64,000 bases of DNA from Schizophyllum amplum (taxonomy: Eukaryota > Basidiomycota > Agaricomycetes > Agaricales > Schizophyllaceae), in the NCBI GenBank assembly GCA_007026445.1, contig VDMD01000002.1, positions 1,240,001 to 1,304,000 of the forward strand, given 5' to 3'. The notes beneath the pieces were generated by a model that was not told the DNA's origin, searched no databases, and saw only the letters and a list, made by a program, of their open reading frames with translations. A program made the translations under genes and the position numbers. Within the stretch, counting starts at the first letter, position 1. The number at the start of each line of letters is the position of its first letter. Positions 12,319 to 22,500 of this stretch are shown piece by piece.

Positions 12319-14630
12319 TCACATATCGGCACCCAACCCGCCGAGGACGATGAGCTTAGTGTTCATGTACTCCTGTATTCCTTCGCTCCCACCTTCACGG
12401 CCCAGGCCGCTCTCTTTGATACCACCGAATGGCGCACACGACTGAGAGATGAGGCCAGTGTTCACGCCAACCATGCTGTAGCAAATGCATCAGTGACAGA
12501 CGCAGTAGGACCCTTTCCGTCAACTTACCCAACTTCCAGCTTCTCCGCCACGCGCCAAATTCGGCCGATGTCCCGCGAGAAGAAGTAGCCTGCAAGGCCG
12601 ACCGGCACGTTGTTTGCCAGCTTCACAACCTCATCCTCCGACTCGAACATAGTCAGCGCGGCAAGCGGGCCGAAGGTCTCCTCAGTGTTCAGCTTCGCGT
12701 CCGCGGACACGTCCGCGAGCAGCGTTGGCCAGAAGATGTTCGTGTTCTCCACGGCACGGCCGCCAACCATGACTTGCGCACCCTTTGAGATTGCATCCTC
12801 AACGTGCTCCTTGACCTTCTCCACGGCTTTCTCGTGGATCAAAGGGCCATGCGTACTGAAAGTATTGATGAGTGGGAGAGTCGATTAACAAAGGAGAAGA
12901 AACTTACGTCTCCTCATCTAAACCATTCCCGGGCTTGAATGCGGCAATCTTCTCTGCCAGCCTAGACGCAAAGTCGGCATAAACGGAAGATTGAACGTAG
13001 ATACGGTTGGCGCAGACGCAGGTCTGGCCGCTGCCGCGGAATTTAGAGGCAATTGCACCTACTCCTTGTTAGCGACATCTCTTCTTGTAAGATGTCAAGA
13101 GCTTACCAGTGACGGCGGCATCGATATCAGCATCGTCGAAGACGATGAATGGCGCGTTGCCACCAGCCTCAAGAGAAATCTTCTTCAAAGTGGAGGCCGA
13201 CATGCCGTACAGCAGCTTTGCCACATTCGTGGAGCCGGTGAAAGTAACCTACACTTCCAATCAGAGGAGGTACGATTGAAGGTTGAACATGAACGTACCT
13301 TCCTGACCGCGGGAGACTCGCACATCAGCTTGCCAACGTCCGACACATTGCTCTGTGTGGTGACAATGTTTATGACGCCGTCCGGGATGCCTGCGCGGCT
13401 GGCCAACTAGAGACTGCCGTCACTTTTGGGTCGTCCGCAACGACTGTATTTCTGCACGCACCTCGCCCAGAGCCAGAGCAGAGAAGGGAGTTTCATGGGC
13501 GGGTTTGATAACGGTCGTGCAGCCAGCTGCCAGAGCAGCGCCAAGCTTGCGAGTGATCATAGCGGACGGGAAGTTCCACGGTGTCAGAATAGAACTAGGT
13601 TCGATGAATAACTGAAAGGTGAGAGGGCGCAGGGATGACTCACACAACGCCTATAGAGGATTAGAACGCATTTAGACACTCAAGGAAATACACCTACCGA
13701 CGGGTTGCCGGATTGTGATGTTGCGCGTCCCGGGTGCAGCGCACGGTATAGTTTGTCCATAAGTGCGCACGGCCTCTTCAGCTACAGATGGAGGTCAGTA
13801 TAAGCAGCCGTGAATGCCGGAGTAAGCGCGCACCAAACCACTGATGATGTGCGCTGAGGTCAGCATGAGCAATCCAGCGCTAGAAGCGAGCACGGACTTC
13901 GAGGAAGGAGGCAGAGTATGTGACTTCTCCCTGGACGCTGAGTGAGTATACAGCAAGCTTATTAGAACTTGTTACTCGCACCTTCGCTTCAGTGAGCGTC
14001 TTTCCGTTCTCTAGGGTCTGGAAGGTACGTATTATAAGGGACGTCGCAAAGCTTTGGTGAGGAGAGGCGTACAATCATGCGACCAAGGTCGTCAGTATTC
14101 TCTGTCATGAGCGCGTATAGCTTCATCAGCAGGTCATGTCGGTACTGCGAATAATTCCCGTAAGCAATCGTTCACGTAGCAGGATCCCATGTACGCACCT
14201 TGGCAGTTGTCTTGCTCCAGGATGGGAAAGCTGCCTCCGCGGCCTTGATCGCCTCCTCGGTCTCCTTCGCACCCATGTCGGGCACGGTTCCCAGCTCCTC
14301 AAAGGTCGCCGGGTCTGACTCCGGTCAGTATTCTGAGCTGTTCGAAGCAACTCAGCACGCACTCGTCACCGAGACCGTCTGCCCATCCTGCGCGTCCAAC
14401 CACTTCCCGTTGATCAGGCCTTGAATTTTGACGAGCGACGGGTCCTTCAGTCCCCACTAGTGATAACCAGCCGGGTCAGCGAACCGCGCGTTCTGTGACG
14501 CGCTGGACGGTGGACGCACCGCAGACGCAGCTTTGGTCGACGCCATCCTCAGCGCCGTCGGTATGTGATGGTCAGAGATAAGTCGGAAGCCGGAGGGGCC
14601 TGCCAGGCGAGCGAGTCGCGTGAGGCTCAT
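12319..14630 (-). CDS. Succinate-semialdehyde dehydrogenase (ALDH family)
   Basis: This NAD(P)-dependent aldehyde dehydrogenase oxidises succinate semialdehyde to succinate in the GABA shunt. Translated in order on the minus strand are [20 protein letters not shown] (cofactor-binding), [39 protein letters not shown] with the catalytic Glu, and [20 protein letters not shown] with the catalytic Cys. [14 protein letters not shown] and [20 protein letters not shown] follow, ending in GGLGADM and a TGA at 12319-12321. The cysteine pair in GQTCVCANR is typical of the SSADH branch. The ATG at 14630 opens [19 protein letters not shown], a plausible mitochondrial leader. An internal Met further on could give a cytosolic form. 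Introns are numerous and short. Confidence 0.9.
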
Positions 14631-14849
14631 CGTGGTCTGCAGCTGAGCGCGGTGCAATGCTCATCGGCGACGCGCGCGAGTATTGATCTCGACATGACCT
14701 CATGCCGTCGGCCAAGGCGCGTGAGCGGCTTCCATTGGACCCACAAACGTCCATCGCGAAACGTTGACCTTCACTCTTCTCCAAGAAGCTCCCCAACCGC
14801 AAGGTGAAAGGAGATGAAAAGTAATTCAGGAGGACTGGTATAGTATACT
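14631..14849. other. Spacer between IMPACT 3' end and SSADH start
   Basis: About 220 bp between two minus-strand genes. It should hold the SSADH promoter, but no motif stands out. Confidence 0.4.
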
Positions 14850-16139
14850 CTACTTCTTCCTGCCCCTTCCTGCGTGCTTTTTGGAACCTGGCTCATCCAG
14901 AAAGCCGCCCAGCTCTAAGGCGTCGCGTGCCGCTTGGTTTATGTGCTTGAACCTATCTGGTCCCAGATGGATGCCACCGTAAATTCTACGAGGATATTTT
15001 CAGGGCTCAATCGCGCTGATCTCATGCCAGACATACCTTGTCACTACGACGAGGACATTGTTGAGATCCATAATCTGTATCAAGTGAGCCTACAGTGCAT
15101 GAGCATGGCTTCATAAGGACAGAGAATGCGACGCACTAATCGCGCTCCTGCTGGAGTCTCCCCGTCATCGTCGTAATCTGTCCGTTCAAGTGAGCAACGA
15201 TCTTCCCCGCACACTATATAGCCGCTAACCTTGTTGCTGTCGCCCGTCCACTTGACATCGCCAGGCATAGATGGTAGGATGTGCAGCCCGCGCGACCTTC
15301 TTGTCCTTGAGTAGATGTGCTATGATTATTGGAACCTGAGCGGACGCCAGTCAGATCTACATCAGGATTCAACGAAATGCGCAACTAACCACCGAAGGAT
15401 GCGTTATGTGCACTGTGCGCCCGATGAACACACTCTTGCGATCCAAGATTGGTTCTGCTTCGAAGATTTCTATGCCGTCCGGCAAAGGAAGTGCAGGAGC
15501 CTGCACTCGCCCCACCCTTGACTCCTCTTCCTCGGGCGGAGGAACGTCGTACTCTGGGTGCCGCTCCTTCTCGAATTCGCGCTGTAGTTCGCCGGCCTTG
15601 TCAACACTGAGGCGCTCCTTGTACCATTCAGTCAGGCATTCGAGGACGTGCTGAACACCATCGAACACGGCGACAACGCCTGGAGTGAAGTCGACGCCGG
15701 AGACAGATATGAAGGTTCGTAGGATGCGACCGAAAAGCTCAGAGTCCGCCTTGAAGGGTCCTGAATTGAGTTCAGATATCAAGTAAGAGATTTATGGACG
15801 ACAGCAGCGCACCTATATACCGCGACATCAGCTGCAGCTGCGGCGGCGAGACTGCTGGATAGTCGGGGGGCAGAGATACCAGAAGGTCTATATGGACATC
15901 CTCATGAGGAGCCAATAGGGTAAGCGCAACTTGGTACCGAAACGTCCGGCCGCCCGCCTGCGATGTCTGCCTCTCGTCCGCGCCCGCGGGCGGCGTCCAG
16001 GGAGTGATGCTATCGTCGCCGTAGATTGATTTCAAGACTTGCATAGGGCGTACATTAGGGCAGTCTACGCCGTTGATGTGCCGCCCTCACCCTCCACCTC
16101 GGAGGCAACCTCCTCGTCCTCGGGAATCGACTGTACCAT
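14850..16139 (-). CDS. YIH1: IMPACT/Yih1 homologue (Gcn1-binding regulator of Gcn2)
   Basis: IMPACT/Yih1 proteins bind Gcn1 through an RWD domain and damp Gcn2 activation during amino-acid starvation. The spliced start from the ATG at 16139 reads MVQSIPEDEEVASEVE and continues across an intron into VLKSIYGDDSITPWTPP. The RWD core has LVSLPPDYPAVSPPQLQLMS. After a linker come the IMPACT (UPF0029) domain blocks AEPILDRKSVFIGRTVHITH, the DDDGETPAGARL motif, VLVVVTR, and across an intron YGGIHLGPDRFKHINQAARD. The protein ends in a basic tail and TAG (14850-14852). Both domains are complete. Confidence 0.88.
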
Positions 16140-16271
16140 CGCGTAGATGATGGTGGATCGAAAGAATAAGGAGAAATACAAATCCTGCCTGTTTGGGAAT
16201 TAGCAAGGCTCCTGGCTAAGCGCGCGTCTTGCTCCGCGCCACCACAGGTTGCAAACCCCTCTGAACCCGTT
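16140..16271. promoter_or_regulatory. Short bidirectional promoter, IMPACT (-) / ATG29 (+)
   Basis: Only 132 bp separate the two divergent start codons, so the regulatory region must be shared. No TATA box is evident. Confidence 0.45.
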
Positions 16272-17598
16272 ATGCCTGCGGAAACCTTGCCAAAGGTACG
16301 CGTCGTTGTACGCCTGCCATGGAACAGGCCCGAACAGGCTCCAGAAGATCCCCCAAACGTGCGTCAATCGCCGCGGTAGGCGCCAGACCTCGCTCACACC
16401 TGTCCAGGTGCAATGGACCGCCGAGAAGGCAGATATACTGTGGAAAGGTATAGAGCAGTCAAGATCTCGCGACAACAGGGCAAATGACTGTAATTTAATA
16501 CCTTTACCTGTGGAGCGTCGGCTGACAGCTTCTAGATAAAGCGCTTGCCGCGCGCCTCGACGTCCCACTGCCCTACCTGCTCTACCGCGTACACGCGAGA
16601 TTCCAGGAAGAGCTCAAGGGGCTGCAGGATCTCCAAGGAGCGCTGAGCTCATTGCCTCCGAATGGCTCTCCTGAAATACCTCTTGCCCTCCCGCAAACCG
16701 TTGCCAGTCGCGCAGCCGATCGCCTTGGTCTCTCATCATCATCACGCCTCTCCACCCCCTTGGGCGTACGTGCACGGCTCAACTCTTTAGGCCATAACAC
16801 ATCCAGTCCACACAAGACCGCCTCATCATCCACCTTGACCATCCAGAAGCCCTCCGCGCCGCTACCTCACTCACACCCATCACCTACCGCGTCCTCTGAC
16901 GGCTCCGGATCCGACTCAGAAGGCTCGGCGGAGCGCGAGGACGACGCGGGCCGTAGTCTCGAAGAGCAGGAGGCGCTCGACCGCAAGCTCGCGGACCTGC
17001 AGCGCATGATGACGAACGACGCGCTCGGCCTCGTCAGCGCACCGCGCGCCAAGATCAAGGGGAAGGCCCCCGCACCCCTCACCGACCTAGGTCCCCGCGG
17101 GCGCGTAGCGGAAGTCGTGTCTAGCCGCTCGGGGAGCACCAGTCAGAGCCTCTCGAGCGCGGGCTCTGCGCGGTCCATCCCCGACATCCCCAGCCCGTCA
17201 TCGGCGTCGCAGCCGGCGAGCCGGCACATGTCACCCACGACATCGGGGAGCCCGCCTGCGCTGTCGCCGCGGAGGCCAGGGCACCGGTCTGCCCTTGTGG
17301 TGGCGCGTAGCCTGAGCGAGCAGAGCAGCAGCAATCAGGGTTCGACGGCTTCCAGTTTCAGCGATATCAGTGGTACGTGCGAGGGGCGATTCTGTCGCGA
17401 GGTGCCAGTCCAGCTAACGCTGTGCAGATTTGTCGGCCTCTGCGTTGGAGAGCGTGTCGAACACTAGAGCGGGACACTCTTCGCGATTGTGAGTAACAAC
17501 GCGCTGTTGGTTTGCAATGATTCTCACGACGGCTTCGCAGCTCGGCCTTTGGCATCACGCGCAGTCGGTTTGGACCACGAAGCGGGATACCGCAATAG
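16272..17598 (+). CDS. ATG29: Autophagy-related protein Atg29
   Basis: Atg29 works with Atg17 and Atg31 in the scaffold that starts autophagosome formation. The ATG at 16272 gives MPAETLPKVRVVVRLPWNRP. After a first intron comes VQWTAEKADILWKGIEQSRS and, after a 46-bp intron (GTAATTTAAT...TTCTAG), YKALAARLDVPLPYLLYRVH and ARFQEELKGLQDLQGALSSL. This is the Atg29 N-terminal domain with its diagnostic VPLxYLLYR block. The rest is Ser/Pro-rich and disordered, with the conserved C-terminal patch SSFSDISDLSASALES. The proposed last exon ends in SAFGITRSRFGPRSGIPQ at TAG 17596-17598. The transposon block begins about 220 bp downstream. Confidence 0.85.
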
Positions 17599-17806
17599 AA
17601 CGTCGGGCATACGCAGCCTGCGCGCGCTGCTGACAGACGAACTTGGGGGAGAGCCACGTAGAACTGACGCGTCCTTGGGACGCGCGTTCCCGCGAGTCAG
17701 ACGGACACATAGTCCACTTCCAGCACATTCTGTATCTGTACCTAGTATGGGGCCTTGGGGAAATATTATTCGGTCGCATATAACGCGGTGTATATAAAAG
17801 GCAAGG
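17599..17806. other. Intergenic DNA left of the insertion, probable DDI1 upstream region
   Basis: This holds the ATG29 3' flank and, near its right end, a TATA box pointing right. No coding region is visible. Confidence 0.45.
17791..17798 (+). promoter_or_regulatory. TATA box, probably of DDI1
   Basis: TATATAAA matches the TATA consensus and lies 18 bp left of the transposon boundary. If the element and one target duplication are removed, it lies roughly 140 bp upstream of the DDI1 ATG in the right orientation. It has no other downstream plus-strand gene to serve. The link to DDI1 is an inference. Confidence 0.6.
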
Positions 17807-17807
17807 C

Positions 17808-17816
17808 GCTTGTTCT
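17808..17816. repeat. Target-site duplication, left copy (GCTTGTTCT)
   Basis: Nine bases directly outside the left terminal GGGCC are repeated exactly at 41080-41088, directly outside the right terminal GGCCC. Nine bp is the classic duplication length of Mutator-like elements. Confidence 0.92.
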
Positions 17817-17848
17817 GGGCCATGATAAATCGCCGTATGGTGCTGTAC
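17817..17848 (+). repeat. Terminal inverted repeat, S-type end of E1
   Basis: It begins GGGCC and shares AAATCGCCGTATGGTGC with the T-type end at 18070 and its mirror at 41079. The two ends differ mainly at bases 6-10. Its last bases run into the phased GCCGTA array. Confidence 0.85.
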
Positions 17849-17941
17849 CCGGGCCGTACTCGCCGTACCGCTGCCGTACCCGCCGTACAGCCGCCGTACA
17901 GCCGCCGTACGGTGCCGTATAGGCGCCGTATGCAGGCCGTA
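17832..17941 (+). repeat. Phased GCCGTA array at the S end (outer copy)
   Basis: Hexamers start at 17832, 17842 (GCTGTA variant), 17853, 17862, 17873, 17882, 17893, 17904, 17914, 17925 and 17936. Spacing is 9-11 bp with a mean of 10.4, close to one turn of B-DNA. All point inward from the end. It is a candidate multi-site for a zinc-finger transposase. Confidence 0.85.
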
Positions 17942-18060
17942 TACTGGTCTCCAGCTTGCCAAAAGCTCTCTGGTGCTGTATGTAGATCTAGAAGCAGAAT
18001 TCTCCATTGTTCATCATAGCACTACGCGTGCATCACGTCGCGTCGCGTCGACGCGTGACG

Positions 18061-18069
18061 GTCCAGGTC
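18061..18069 (+). repeat. Inner target-site duplication, left copy (GTCCAGGTC)
   Basis: It lies directly before the T-type terminal repeat of E2 and is repeated in direct orientation at 29696-29704, where the E1 sequence resumes. Confidence 0.85.
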
Positions 18070-18084
18070 GGGCCTATCGAAATC

Positions 18085-18162
18085 GCCGTATGGTGCCGTA
18101 TGGCGCCGTTCCCCTGCCGTGTCCGGGCCGTACCTGCCGTACGGTGCTGTACTCGAGCTGTA
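18085..18162 (+). repeat. Phased GCCGTA array at the T end (E2)
   Basis: Hexamers or one-base variants start at 18085, 18095, 18105, 18116, 18127, 18136, 18146 and 18157, again spaced 9-11 bp and pointing inward. The mirror in E1 is at about 40987-41064. Confidence 0.78.
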
Positions 18163-18901
18163 CTACCGCCTTTCGCATTGCTTGTGTCCTCAGTAGATAG
18201 GAGTTCCTTTTTTCCCTCTGTATTCCTTCGGCAAGCATATAGATAGTGCAGCAATAGTAATCAGTTACCCCTCTGTGTCGATCTTCACTGTTTTGGAGCC
18301 TTCAATGTTATCAATGGTGATTATTTGCTCTCCGCGAGGAAACAGAGATGTTCAGTTCGAGTCAATGCGCCGCATGTCTGTACAGGCCCTCTGATAGTAC
18401 TCGTCAAACTGAACTGACTCCCCGCCGAACGGTGTGACATTGTGACTCGTCGGCGTTTGCCGGCATACCAGCGTTGAGCTTGGTTGGGGTGAGTCCCTCA
18501 CACCGCTGTAGATTTAAGGAGCCCAACCGCCATAAAATAGAAGTTATAGCTCTTTCAAGTATGTTTTGATGTCCAGAAGTTTCGCAAATCTATAGGCACT
18601 TGTGGCAGCGCGTATAGCACAATCCAGCCCGTGGTAACAGTGATTGCCTTTTTGGGACACGAGCGTCCTGCTTGCCTTCGACCGCGATGAAGTACTACTG
18701 GTCCGCGCGACACCAAGAACGTCTTCATACTCATGATGCATTTGTGCTCCCTTGATATCAATGGAAATTTTGGCAATGGCACTGCAAGGAGACAAACTCC
18801 TCCTCCTACTTTCTCACCCCGAAGCCAGAGAGCAATATACGGCAAGAGGTACGACTGTCGCACAGTGCTTTCACAGCTCATGTCAGCAGAATATCATTCT
18901 G
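18163..18901. other. Element non-coding region between T-end array and inner array (E2)
   Basis: No coding region is convincing here. Part of it is AT-richer. One isolated TACGGC lies at 18838. It probably belongs to the upstream region of gene A. Confidence 0.4.
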
Positions 18902-19086
18902 TACGGCACATATACGGCACTCTGAGGCGATGTACGGCTCACGTACAGCAGGCGTACGGTCGCGTACGGCGGCTGTACGGTGCCATACGGCACTTATACG
19001 GCACTTATACGGCCCTGTACGGCGCGTCTACGGCCCTGTACGGCTCAACATTACCTTCATATGGCTATCCTACGGCTGTCTACGGC
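18902..19086 (-). repeat. Inner phased hexamer array upstream of gene A (E2)
   Basis: TACGGC (GCCGTA on the other strand) or a one-base variant starts at 18902, 18913, 18933, 18944, 18955, 18965, 18976, 18986, 18997, 19008, 19018, 19029, 19039, 19071 and 19081. Steps are 10 or 11 bp, or about two or three times that, so 15 sites stay on one face of the helix. It lies about 500 bp upstream of the gene A start. Confidence 0.85.
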
Positions 19087-19580
19087 GAAGCACGGCAGTG
19101 CATTGTACTCATAGATCTCGAGTTTCAAGCAGAAGTACAGGCTCTCTTTATCGCTCGTGTCCGACCTACTCTTTGGTAGGCCTGTTCTTGTTCTTGTGCC
19201 GCCTGATGGGGCTGACTACAGCTGCAGCTCAGATATTTTCTGTAGCCTCAACAAGAAGCGCACACAGCAGCGTATCGAATTCGAAGCAAGCCTGCCACGC
19301 CTCGAACACCTGTGATCCTTTGTAGTGTTCGGGTGCTGGCACTGTGGTCAGTTGAACTTTCCCGTGACTGTGGGGAAATTGGAAAGGCCTGACATTCCCC
19401 ATCAGGCAGCCGATATACCGATGGCTCTAAATGCAATAGTAGGCCAATTTGTGGCGCTATGTAGCAGCGAGCCCTCGTATCGTCGCCCTGCTCCTTCATC
19501 CCGCCTTGTCAAAATTTCTGTCCTTTCTCATCTAATGGTACACTAACACTCATTGTCCGCATTCTATCGAAAATTATACC

Positions 19581-22500
19581 ATGGCCCTGGTATGTTTGTG
19601 CTTGCGCTGAGTACTCAAATCTCAGACCCCAGACTTTACAGAATTACTTCAAAGGCATATGGGCCGCGATCATCAAGCCCATCATCCCATTGTCAGGGCC
19701 CGAGGCAAACCCATCTGCCTCTCAGACTGCCGCAAGCAGTGCGGGAAGCACAACTCATCAACTGCCTGACGGTGCGGCAGCTCTTCTTTAATCGGGAGGG
19801 GAGAAACTGATATCCATCTCTCGCAGTCGTGCCCGTGTTTGATATTCATGGTCGGTCTTGCAGCGTGCTCTCTCAGTGCGACGCATTATTCTGACTCTCT
19901 CGTAGGACGTGTTACTTCTTATATTCCTCGTAATATGAGCGGCATTGCCACCGCTGGATGGCCTGCTGCTGCACCAACTACCGCTTTGGACTCAGCTGCG
20001 CAGAGAGCGCCTCCGGCGCCATATATCCCTAATGTGCCACAAGCACTGAACACTCCGAACAACATCGCCCTCACGCCCGGTATGAGTGCGACAGCGTCCG
20101 CTGAAGCTGCTGCTGCTATCAGCAGTACCACCGCATCGTCTGGCCCCCCAATACCTACCCCTGTTCCTCCTCCCATCGGCACTCATGCTCCGAGTCCCAT
20201 CCCTTCACCTCCTACCGCCGCCGCCGCCAACAACAACTTAACATTTGAGGCTGATGCTATAGAGTGGGATCCCTGGTTGGATGGCGCAGTCTCTCGCAGC
20301 CATTCCTTCGGTTATTTCACCAACTCGCAGACGTTCATGGTGCACTGGTCCATGACCACGCAGGGCGGCGAAGCGCATGGCAATGAGGCCCAACTCACGT
20401 GGGAGCAAGGAAAGCGCACGGTTCGCAAATGCAACGGCATCATTGTGTGCAATGAGTGCGGAGTGGTCATTCGCCCGAAGACCAAAGTGGCGACCATCCG
20501 GATGCAGGCTGCTCAGCGTTGTCCACAGAACGACTGCGGTGGCTATCTCAGATACGAGTCTTGCAGCGTATCCCTGAAGTACTATCGGTACCTCTATGGT
20601 GTGCACATCCAGACGTCCGGCACCCATTCCCACCGTCGACCTACCCATATCCTCCATCTCACTAAAGCGCAGAAGGCCTACCTGACGCGCATATTTGACG
20701 AGCACCCCAATGATGGCCCTCTCATGCTGCAGATCGGACGACCGGGGCAGCCTTCTGTCTCCGATGAGGTCGATCTCCTGATCAACACCGACCGCGTTCG
20801 TGCCGAGCGTACGCAACACCGCCGGCAACGTCATGAAGACTTCCCAATCGCGTACGCCAGCTTTGCCGAACAGCACCAGGACTTCATCATTGGCAGCGAG
20901 TTTGGCGACATTACCGTCGTCTGCATGCAGTCAAATTTCATGCGATCACAGCTGGTTCGCTCGCAGACGATGGACGGGACCTGTCCCGGGATTGTCTCGG
21001 ATGCAACATACAAGTTCTGGAGAGAGCCCACCTGCGTCCTAATCATCAGCTCCTTCTTCAACGCAACACTGTCTCGTTGGGTCCCTGCGCTCATGACTTA
21101 CGCCAACGGCACATCCGCCACTCATTACTACTACCACTTCAACGCCCTATTCCAGAGCATCGCCATGGAGTTTCAACAGATGGGCTCCCAAGTCACCGAT
21201 GAAGTTCTTGCCAATGTACGTTTCACCACCTGGTTGCTTGGTGTCTGCGCTAATACCACTACTTTTGGTCAGGTTGTAGACTTCAGTGAGGCGGAGCGGA
21301 ACGGGTTCGTCATGGCTTATGTCTCCTTTCGCCAGTGGGAATACGAGAATGGCATGGCCGAGGAATTGACGGCGACCGAGGACGACTTGCGAGCAACGGC
21401 GCTGAACCTTCTGAAAGGCTGCCAGCAGCACTATCGCGCGCAAGTAACACGCGTGTCCGCTATCAGCGCTGTTGTCAATCCCGCCCGCCGAGCCGAATTC
21501 CAACGCCGTGCACACTCCCTCGTTGATCTCACCACTGTCGCCGACTTCAACGCTGCAGCAAATAGCCTACAGTCCGACTTTCCATTCTCTCGACAATGGC
21601 TAGACTGGTGGCGGCGCGCGCCCAACGCGCGCATGATCTTCGAATCCCATCGTACCATGCCCGAGGAACTTTGGCGATCTTTGCCGGACACCACAAATGC
21701 GGCGGAGGCAATGCACAGCAAGATCTACAAGGGGATTGGCAAGGAAAAGACACTGATAGACGGCCTATATGCGCTGTATGCCTTTGTGGAAAGCTTGCAA
21801 AAGACCTACACGGCCGCGCGAGGTAAGTACGGCGTGCCGGCCAGTGCGGTATTGTGGCGCTGAATATCTTTGCAGATGGCATGAAAATTGGCTATGGGGA
21901 TCGGCGTCCTTGGGATACTATGAAGGGGAAGATTGGGCGTACCAAGATCTCACGGACGCCAGGCTACCGTCGCCGTCGCACACTCAACGATGGTAGGCCG
22001 ATGGATACAGCCGCGCAGCTCGTCGGCACTCGCACGAAGGCACCTGCACTTGAAGCCCAATCCGCAAAGAGTCCCGACTCGCGTGTTCCACAAGCGCTGC
22101 CTGGCATGAAATGGAGACAAAACTCATGCTGGCTAGACACATCCTTGCAGCTGCTGCATCATGCAATCGCCCGCGACGCCGCCGACTTTACACGCAGCTT
22201 CATCTCTTTGTCGACCTCCGCAGTACTGTCCGCCGAGCACCAGCCGATATACGAATTCATCAACGTCACAATGCAGCGGCAGGAGATTGTTGGAACCGCG
22301 TTGCATCGTCTTGATTTAGAAGAGCGGACTGCATGCACAGAGCAGCTCAGCGTGCTGCGCGACAGCCTGCGCCAGGAATTGCTCAGCAAGAACATCATTG
22401 ATGCTGGTGACGCCGGCGAGTCAAATCTATGGGTATGAACGCTTCACCACAATATACGTTGGAATAGCTGTGCTGATAATCAACCGGAATAGACATGGCT

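Larger units (their letters stand above)
17817..18069 (+). repeat. 253-bp S-end copy 1 (identical to 29452-29704)
   Basis: The segment is identical over 253 bp to 29452-29704, apart from nothing I could detect. It is the outer tip of E1, cut off from the rest of E1 by the E2 insertion. Its last nine bases, GTCCAGGTC, form the inner target duplication. It contains the S-end hexamer array and no gene. Confidence 0.9.

Noticed and set aside
17817..18069. The repeated 253-bp segments as long terminal repeats of a retroelement
   Set aside because: No reverse transcriptase, integrase or primer-binding site is present. The segment begins with the transposon's inverted repeat.
18902..19086. Regular repeats suggestive of a CRISPR array
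   Set aside because: Units are 6 bp with 4-5 bp gaps, there are no long unique spacers, and the DNA is a eukaryotic transposon.
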